From: Nitrospiraceae bacterium UBA2166 | GTDB lineage: Bacteria; Nitrospirota; Nitrospiria; Nitrospirales; UBA2166 | Reading direction: 5' to 3' | Assembly: GCA_002328825.1 (NCBI GenBank) | Contig: DCWI01000038.1 | Location: 1 to 20,303 of the forward strand | DNA: 20,303 bases | Made by a program: the position numbers and the translations under genes | Shown: positions 15,250 through 20,303 of the stretch, piece after piece | Layout of the letters: every line of letters begins with the position of its first letter | How positions within the stretch are numbered: position 1 is the stretch's first letter | The notes under the pieces: model-generated | The model's database searches: none | The model's input: the letters and a program-made list of their open reading frames with translations, nothing else | What the model was told of the DNA's origin: nothing

Positions 15250-16377
15250 CTAACTGAAAAAACGCCGACGTTTGATATTTAGCAGTACCCCCAGCACAGC
15301 AAAAGTCATAATCAGTGTCGTCCCTCCATAGCTCATCAGAGGAAGAGGGATCCCAACAATAGGAAGCAAGCCTACCGTCATACTAATATTAACCAGCAGG
15401 CAAAAACCAAGCATTGCGGTGATTCCAATAACCAAAACAACGCCAAATAAATCCTTGGCACGCTCTCCAATGCCAATTATCATCATGAACAAAAGGTAAT
15501 ACAGAAACAACAAAAAAACGACGCCCAAAAACCCCCACTGCTCTGCAAATACTGCAAACGCAAAATCCGTATACCCATCTGGGAGAAACTGTAGTTGACT
15601 CTGAGTAGCACCATAAAGCCCTTGCCCTGAAAGCTGACCAGATCCAATTGCAATTTTCGACTGTAGTGCTTGATATCCTTGTCCCATGGGATCCAATGTT
15701 GGGTCTAAAAAAGCAAGGATTCTTTCCTTTTGGTAGGCACGCAAAGGCGTCCATAACCATTTCCACAAAAACGGTAGAACCATTAGGATGCTAAAAAATC
15801 CAATAGTCAAGCTCCGAGTCCACGGACCTACAAGCAGAATGACCGCGAGAAATACGAAAAGATACGTGATTGCCGTCCCTAAATCTGGCTGGAGTAGGAT
15901 AAGTAAAAACCCAGGAAACATCAAAACTGTGGGAATAATAAGTCGATAAAGGACTCCTGGAGAAGAGGGCCAAGTAGAAAAATAACGAGCCAACATCATT
16001 ACCAACGTTACCTTCGCAACTTCAGACGGTTGGAACGAAAAAGAACCAATCGCTAACCAACGCTGAGCACCTCGAGTGCTTCTTCCATCAAAAAAGACCA
16101 CAACAAGAAGAAACAAGCTTATGACATACAGCACATAGGAATATTGCAAAAGTCGATGATAATCGTACGCAGACATAAACAGAAAAACTAATCCCCCAAT
16201 CACAACCCATGTAATCTGTTTTAAATACAACGGTGCCCACGAAAAATTGGATGATAGATTCTGTGACGCACTATAAATAGATAAAATCCCTAGACCTGAA
16301 ATAGTTAAAATAAGAACAGGAAGACCAAATTGCCACTCAAGTACATTCCCAAGACTTGATTTTCCCTCACCATTCAT
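15250..16377 (-). CDS. rodA: Rod shape-determining peptidoglycan glycosyltransferase RodA
   Basis: A 375-residue SEDS-family membrane protein with about ten helices. It polymerises lipid II into glycan strands for cell elongation together with PBP2. Typical motifs are ARYF, QPDLGTA, the long periplasmic loop with QSKIAIGSG and FLPDGYTDFAFAVFAEQ (which includes the catalytic-type aspartate, equivalent to E. coli D262), and the C-terminal GIPLPLMSYGGT. It starts 16 bases after the mrdA stop, with AGAGGTGG about 10 bases before ATG 16377, confirming the start. RodA rather than FtsW is supported by the mreBCD-mrdA context. Length is right for the family (about 370). The product acts in the inner membrane as part of the elongasome. 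Confidence 0.96.
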   Translation of the reverse strand: MNGEGKSSLGNVLEWQFGLPVLILTISGLGILSIYSASQNLSSNFSWAPLYLKQITWVVIGGLVFLFMSAYDYHRLLQYSYVLYVISLFLLVVVFFDGRSTRGAQRWLAIGSFSFQPSEVAKVTLVMMLARYFSTWPSSPGVLYRLIIPTVLMFPGFLLILLQPDLGTAITYLFVFLAVILLVGPWTRSLTIGFFSILMVLPFLWKWLWTPLRAYQKERILAFLDPTLDPMGQGYQALQSKIAIGSGQLSGQGLYGATQSQLQFLPDGYTDFAFAVFAEQWGFLGVVFLLFLYYLLFMMIIGIGERAKDLFGVVLVIGITAMLGFCLLVNISMTVGLLPIVGIPLPLMSYGGTTLIMTFAVLGVLLNIKRRRFFS

Positions 16378-16393
16378 GACATAAAATCCACCT

Positions 16394-18205
16394 CTACATA
16401 ACCCTGAGGACTCGATCAGAGTGTAGATATTCAGCTATGATTTCCCTCGCAATTGGAGCGGCAACAGCACCTCCATGTCCCATGTGCTCAACAATCACAG
16501 AAACCGCAATTTTCGGATCATCCGATGGCGCATAAGCGACAAACCAAGCATGGTCACGCAACCTACGCGGAACAGCATCTTCGGATTCAACTTTGCCCAA
16601 ACTCACCACCTGTGCTGTTCCTGTTTTCCCTGAGATAGAAATATCACGTAATTGAGCACGTCTTCCAGTACCACTAGCCACAACATCTCGAAGCGCCTCA
16701 CGCAACGCAATCAATGTATCATGTTGAATAGGAACCACACCTGATCGCAACGGCTTAATATCAACAAACGTGCCATCATGCCGTTTTTCAAGTTGCCTAA
16801 CAACACGTGGCTGATATTGCAACCCATTGTTCGCAATAGTCCCAATGAGAGTAGCCATCTGTAAAGGAGTCACAGTAACATAGCTTTGACCAATCGCGAC
16901 CGAAATTGTTTCCCCGGGATACCAGCGTTCTCCAAGCACACGTTCCTTCCATTCACGAGAGGGCATAATACCTTGTTTTTCGGCAGGTAAATCAATCCCT
17001 GTTCGACGTCCCAACCCAAACTGCTCCGCATACTGTGCGAGTTTTTCAATCCCCAATTGACGCCCAAGCGTATAAAAATAAATATCACAAGAATGCACTA
17101 ATCCTTTATGCAAATTGACAAGACCATGCCCCTCCTTCTTCCAATCCTTAAACACGCGATTCCCCATTTGAAACCTCCCAGAGCACTCAAACGACGTGGA
17201 TCGCAAAATGCTATCTGATTCAAGCCCAGCTGCTGCCACAATCAACTTGAACACCGACCCTGGAGGATATTGACCTTGGATCGCTCGGTTTGTCATCGGC
17301 TTCCTCGAATCATGACGAATCTGATTCCAATGAGACACGCTCAACCCACGTGTAAGAACGTTGGGATCAAATGTTGGGTGACTGGCAAGAGCCAAAACAT
17401 CACCATTTTTTGGATCGAGAGCAACAATAACACCCACTAAACCTTCCAATAACTCCTCTGCAAGACGTTGAAGAGGCAAGTCAATTGTCAGATGCAGATT
17501 ATCTCCTGGAATAGGTTCTTTGACTTGAATTGCTCTCCGTTCATGCCCACGTGCATCCACCTCAATTGTTTTATGTCCCACTCGCCCCCGAAGAACACGA
17601 TCATATTCAAGTTCAAGACCATACTTACCAACAGCACTGCCAAGAACAAGGTCCTGAAACTTCTCCTGTTTCAAGCCTTTCGCCGATATCTCCCCAACGT
17701 ACCCAATAACGTGAGCAGCTACATTACCCTGTGGATACGACCGTTCAGTTTCTGCTTGAATCGCTACCCCTGGAAGCTGCGAGAGGTTGGACTCGATAGC
17801 AGCGGCCTCTTTGAGCGTAAGGTTTTCTTTCACTTTCAGAGGCAATCGAGGAGTGTCATGCCTGTCCATAGTTATACGAACATCCTCTACACTCATCCCA
17901 ATTAATACTGAAAGATGCTCTTGGAGCCGCTGTCTATCATCAACATCATCCAAAACAACATAGAGGTTAAAACTCGGAATGTTGTTAGCAAGAAGATTAT
18001 GATGGCGATCGTAAATTAGACCTCTAGGTGACTTGAGATCCACCATACGAACACGATTTTGTTCTGATAAAATGGCATACTCCTCGCCTTGGACAATTTG
18101 GATATACCACATACGAATCAACAAAATCGCAAGCACCACGACTACACCTAATCGGAGGAAAATAAGCCTTCGTTGGATTCGTCGAAGGTTGTCACTCTGC
18201 TTCAC
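16394..18205 (-). CDS. mrdA: Penicillin-binding protein 2 (elongasome transpeptidase)
   Basis: This 603-residue class B penicillin-binding protein cross-links the glycan made by RodA. One N-terminal membrane anchor (about residues 15-35) precedes the PBP dimerisation domain (from KSPRGLIYDRHHNLLA). The C-terminal transpeptidase has the SxxK motif with nucleophile S317 and K320 (PPGSVFK), SCD at 372-374 in the SxN position (S-x-D is usual in PBP2), and KTG at 527-529. All catalytic elements are intact. The start is a GTG at 18205 sharing a base with the mreD TAG stop, with AAGGA 5 bases upstream, so translation is tightly coupled to mreD. PBP2 is the target of mecillinam in other bacteria. Its neighbours on either side are mreD and rodA. 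Confidence 0.96.
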   Translation of the reverse strand: MKQSDNLRRIQRRLIFLRLGVVVVLAILLIRMWYIQIVQGEEYAILSEQNRVRMVDLKSPRGLIYDRHHNLLANNIPSFNLYVVLDDVDDRQRLQEHLSVLIGMSVEDVRITMDRHDTPRLPLKVKENLTLKEAAAIESNLSQLPGVAIQAETERSYPQGNVAAHVIGYVGEISAKGLKQEKFQDLVLGSAVGKYGLELEYDRVLRGRVGHKTIEVDARGHERRAIQVKEPIPGDNLHLTIDLPLQRLAEELLEGLVGVIVALDPKNGDVLALASHPTFDPNVLTRGLSVSHWNQIRHDSRKPMTNRAIQGQYPPGSVFKLIVAAAGLESDSILRSTSFECSGRFQMGNRVFKDWKKEGHGLVNLHKGLVHSCDIYFYTLGRQLGIEKLAQYAEQFGLGRRTGIDLPAEKQGIMPSREWKERVLGERWYPGETISVAIGQSYVTVTPLQMATLIGTIANNGLQYQPRVVRQLEKRHDGTFVDIKPLRSGVVPIQHDTLIALREALRDVVASGTGRRAQLRDISISGKTGTAQVVSLGKVESEDAVPRRLRDHAWFVAYAPSDDPKIAVSVIVEHMGHGGAVAAPIAREIIAEYLHSDRVLRVM

Positions 18206-18705
18206 TATAGATTCCTTACATTTCGATACAAGGTGGGAAACAAGAGAAAAACGGCTAAGAGCACAATTGCTCCAAACACTCCGTCATACAGAACTTGAGG
18301 CAAAAAGGTTCCAAAAAAAGCACGTATTATATCCATTTCAGGAGAGTGTATTTTAAAAAACACGAGCACAAGCAAATTAGAGATAAAGGAAATTCCCATG
18401 ACAAAGATTGGGATTATCCAACTCGTCAAAGATAGCACTGTCCGCCCCCAAACTCCTGCCGCTAATCCAATAAGTGGTTTCGTTATAAGATTTACCCAAA
18501 GCATGCTTCCAGATAATAAATCCTGCAAAAATCCAAGGCCAATACCAAGCACAACAGCTTCCAGTTTTCCCCGCCACAATCCGACCAAACATATCGTTAG
18601 GAGAATAGAATCAGGAACGATACTTCCAATAGCAAACTGGTGAATAACAACAACCTGGAAAGGGATGATCAATAGAATTGCCCCTCCATACACAAAAAGC
18701 TTCAT
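18205..18705 (-). CDS. mreD: Rod shape-determining protein MreD
   Basis: A 166-residue hydrophobic protein with five to six membrane helices. The family hallmarks are an N-terminal MKLFVYGGAILLIIPFQ helix, PDSILLTICLVGLWRGKLEA, and GFLQDLLSGSMLWVN (the GxxxDxLsgsplG-type motif). MreD is an inner-membrane partner of MreC and sits in the elongasome; sequence conservation is low, so context is important. It begins three bases after the mreC stop (ATG at 18705) and its TAG stop overlaps the GTG start of mrdA, so the whole set is one operon. Nothing unusual is seen in it. Confidence 0.93.
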   Translation of the reverse strand: MKLFVYGGAILLIIPFQVVVIHQFAIGSIVPDSILLTICLVGLWRGKLEAVVLGIGLGFLQDLLSGSMLWVNLITKPLIGLAAGVWGRTVLSLTSWIIPIFVMGISFISNLLVLVFFKIHSPEMDIIRAFFGTFLPQVLYDGVFGAIVLLAVFLLFPTLYRNVRNL

Positions 18706-18708
18706 TCT

Positions 18709-19581
18709 CTATGCTTCACGTTCATCTTTATGCTGCATAAAACACTCACCACCACGTTCACCTAATACGTTTGTTGACAACAAAACAATCACCTCTTCAA
18801 GCTTTGAGAAATCTTCATGCAAAGTGAGAGTAGCAGACTTGAACGGTGTGGCTATCTTCTTCTCAACCTGATTGACAATCCCAATCACCATACCTTTTGG
18901 AAATCGACCGTCGAGGCCTGATGTAACAACAACATCTCCCGGTTCTACCACTGATAGAGGAGGAAGATATTTCATTATTACTTGACCATTTTCACTTCCC
19001 TGCACGATACCCTCATCACGTGTACGCTGCACAACCGCAGTAGTTATATTGTCTCGATCAAGAATCAATTGGATGACAGAAAACGTGCGGTTGACTTTTA
19101 ACACTCGTCCAACCACACCTAAAGGCGTGATGACCCCCATGCCAGCAATAACGCCATCTCGTTCACCTTTTGCAATAACAACACTCCGATGCCAATTGGT
19201 TGGATCTCGTCCAATCACCTGTGCCACAACGGTAGAATATGGACATTGCTGCTTGAAATCGAATAGTAAGCGGTAACGTTCAGCTACAGCTGCAATTTCC
19301 TTCAACCTGTTTTGTTCAATTTGCATTCTCGCTAATTCATCAGCCAAAAGCTGGTTCTGGTTATAAAGATCAATCAAGTCACGTATAACTCCTCCTCCCT
19401 CTTCCAGCTTTCGTTCAAGGGAGGAAGTAACGGTCAACGGAACCTTTATGATCTCAGCAAGCGGAACAGCAATAACGTTGAGTGATTTAGCTGCGAAGAA
19501 CGGGGAAAAAGCGAGTCCGACTAAGAAAAGGATAAGAAAAACATTCCACGCTTTCTTAGTCCGAGAACGAGAATGGAACAT
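18709..19581 (-). CDS. mreC: Rod shape-determining protein MreC
   Basis: The 290-residue MreC has a short basic N-terminus and one membrane helix (about residues 12-31). A coiled coil follows (about 55-105), then a periplasmic beta-barrel region with VVAQVIGRDPTNWHRSVVI, GVVGRVLKVN and DVVVTSGLDGRFPKGMVIG, all characteristic of the family. It scaffolds PBP2 and RodA on the periplasmic side and couples them to MreB inside. ATG 19581 has AAGG seven bases upstream. The gap to mreB is 171 bases with no clear terminator. mreD follows after three bases. Length is close to typical (270-370). Confidence 0.95.
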   Translation of the reverse strand: MFHSRSRTKKAWNVFLILFLVGLAFSPFFAAKSLNVIAVPLAEIIKVPLTVTSSLERKLEEGGGVIRDLIDLYNQNQLLADELARMQIEQNRLKEIAAVAERYRLLFDFKQQCPYSTVVAQVIGRDPTNWHRSVVIAKGERDGVIAGMGVITPLGVVGRVLKVNRTFSVIQLILDRDNITTAVVQRTRDEGIVQGSENGQVIMKYLPPLSVVEPGDVVVTSGLDGRFPKGMVIGIVNQVEKKIATPFKSATLTLHEDFSKLEEVIVLLSTNVLGERGGECFMQHKDEREA

Positions 19582-19752
19582 TCCGCAGCCTTGGCAAATC
19601 TATGAACAAATCATCTTGGCAGAAAAACAAACGTCCCATGAAAAACACTAAAATTGAGCAATAACATGATCGTCTGACAACAAAGTTCCAGAAATCGAAC
19701 TCACCAAGGATTCAAACCTATTCGCAGCGAAGATAGTACGATAAAGTCCCTC

Positions 19753-20303
19753 TTAACGCTGCGGAGACAATGAAGATAGATTTGAGATTTGCTTGAGAAG
19801 GTCAATGTCTTCAAGCACTCTACCGACCCCAGAAACGACAGATGTGAGAGGGTCAGTAACGGTAATAATCGGGAGTCCTGTCTCTGCCTTAAGTCGCGTA
19901 TCCAGTCCCGCAATCATTGATCCCCCGCCAGCTAAAACGACCCCTCGGTCAATAATATCGCCTGCAAGTTCTGGAGGCGTCTTCTCTAAAGATTGCTTAA
20001 TAGTGTCAACAATAATACCGATCGGTTCTGATAGTGCCTCATAAATTTCAGTGTCGTCAACATCCACAGTCTTAGGAATTCCAGATACAAGATCTCTACC
20101 CCTTACCTTCATTGCTTTCTTCTCACCTAATGGATACGCCGAACCTACTTCCTGCTTAACTTTCTCCGCCGTATAATCACCAATCAAGAGACCGTGTTTT
20201 CTTCGCATGTGATTCACAATTACTTCGTCCATACGGTCACCTGCAACCTTTACAGACTCACTGTTAACAATACCCCCAAGCGAAATCACTGCAATATCTG
20301 TTG
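19753..20303 (-). CDS. mreB: Rod shape-determining protein MreB, C-terminal part, cut by right edge
   Basis: The frame is open to the right edge, giving the last 183 or so residues of the bacterial actin MreB (about 345 in full). It includes TDIAVISLGGIV (part of the ATP-binding phosphate region), GDRMDEVIVNHMRRKHGLLIG, EVGSAYPLGEKK, EPIGIIVDTIKQSLEKTPPE, and VVLAGGGSMIAGLD (the adenosine-binding segment). MreB polymerises along the inner membrane and directs lateral wall synthesis. The stop at 19753 is followed by a 171-base gap before mreC. The C-terminal tail (KQISNLSSLSPQR) is ordinary. Part of the protein is missing only because of the window limit. Confidence 0.96.
   Translation of the reverse strand, partial: TDIAVISLGGIVNSESVKVAGDRMDEVIVNHMRRKHGLLIGDYTAEKVKQEVGSAYPLGEKKAMKVRGRDLVSGIPKTVDVDDTEIYEALSEPIGIIVDTIKQSLEKTPPELAGDIIDRGVVLAGGGSMIAGLDTRLKAETGLPIITVTDPLTSVVSGVGRVLEDIDLLKQISNLSSLSPQR

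Noticed and set aside
19582..19752. Promoter or terminator between mreB and mreC
   Set aside because: Searched both strands by eye; only trivial palindromes such as TTCGCTGCGAA were found.
1..20303. CRISPR arrays, insertion sequences, prophage, toxin-antitoxin or defence genes
   Set aside because: No regular direct repeats, transposase-like or phage-like frames, and base composition looks uniform; every sizeable minus-strand gene has a housekeeping identity.

Overview
The window is a compact bacterial chromosome segment of about 45% GC (an eye estimate). It carries core cell-envelope, division, RNA-decay and DNA-repair genes. Nearly all genes lie on the minus strand; only rlmN and larE are on the plus strand. 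A rod-shape operon with an RNase E/G gene, a separate RNase Y gene beside ymdB, and zapA just downstream of a soluble lytic transglycosylase together suggest a Gram-negative, rod- or spiral-shaped bacterium. From memory the gene order resembles Nitrospirota (Nitrospira relatives), but this was not checked and the assignment is an inference.

Right block, read right to left on the minus strand: the C-terminal part of mreB (cut by the right edge), mreC, mreD, mrdA (PBP2), rodA and rng. This is the elongasome operon. The actin-like MreB, its scaffold MreC/MreD and the synthase pair PBP2/RodA build the lateral wall, and RNase E/G follows. A likely terminator after rng separates it from topA (topoisomerase I) and a small AtpZ/AtpI-type membrane protein gene.

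Middle: rlmN (23S rRNA/tRNA adenine-C2 methylase) overlaps larE (sulfur transferase for nickel-pincer cofactor synthesis). Both are on the plus strand, convergent with atpZ and divergent from slt.

Left block, minus strand: slt (periplasmic lytic transglycosylase), a small coiled-coil gene that looks ZapB-like, zapA, a gene-free stretch of about 580 bases, rny (RNase Y), ymdB (phosphodiesterase), xseA and xseB (exonuclease VII), tlyA (rRNA methyltransferase/hemolysin family), and the start of a sugar-nucleotide epimerase gene cut by the left edge. Several joints here and in the right block are overlapping or nearly so, implying co-transcription and translational coupling.

Most of the window is ordinary housekeeping DNA. 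I see no mobile element, CRISPR array, tRNA, rRNA or defence system. The best lead for something undescribed is the zapA-rny intergenic stretch. It holds several perfect hairpins and long-range complementary pairs that fit one branched RNA fold, with competing alternative pairings. It could be a 6S-type RNA (zapA-ssrS neighbourhood is known in other bacteria), an RNase Y mRNA leader, or a new RNA.
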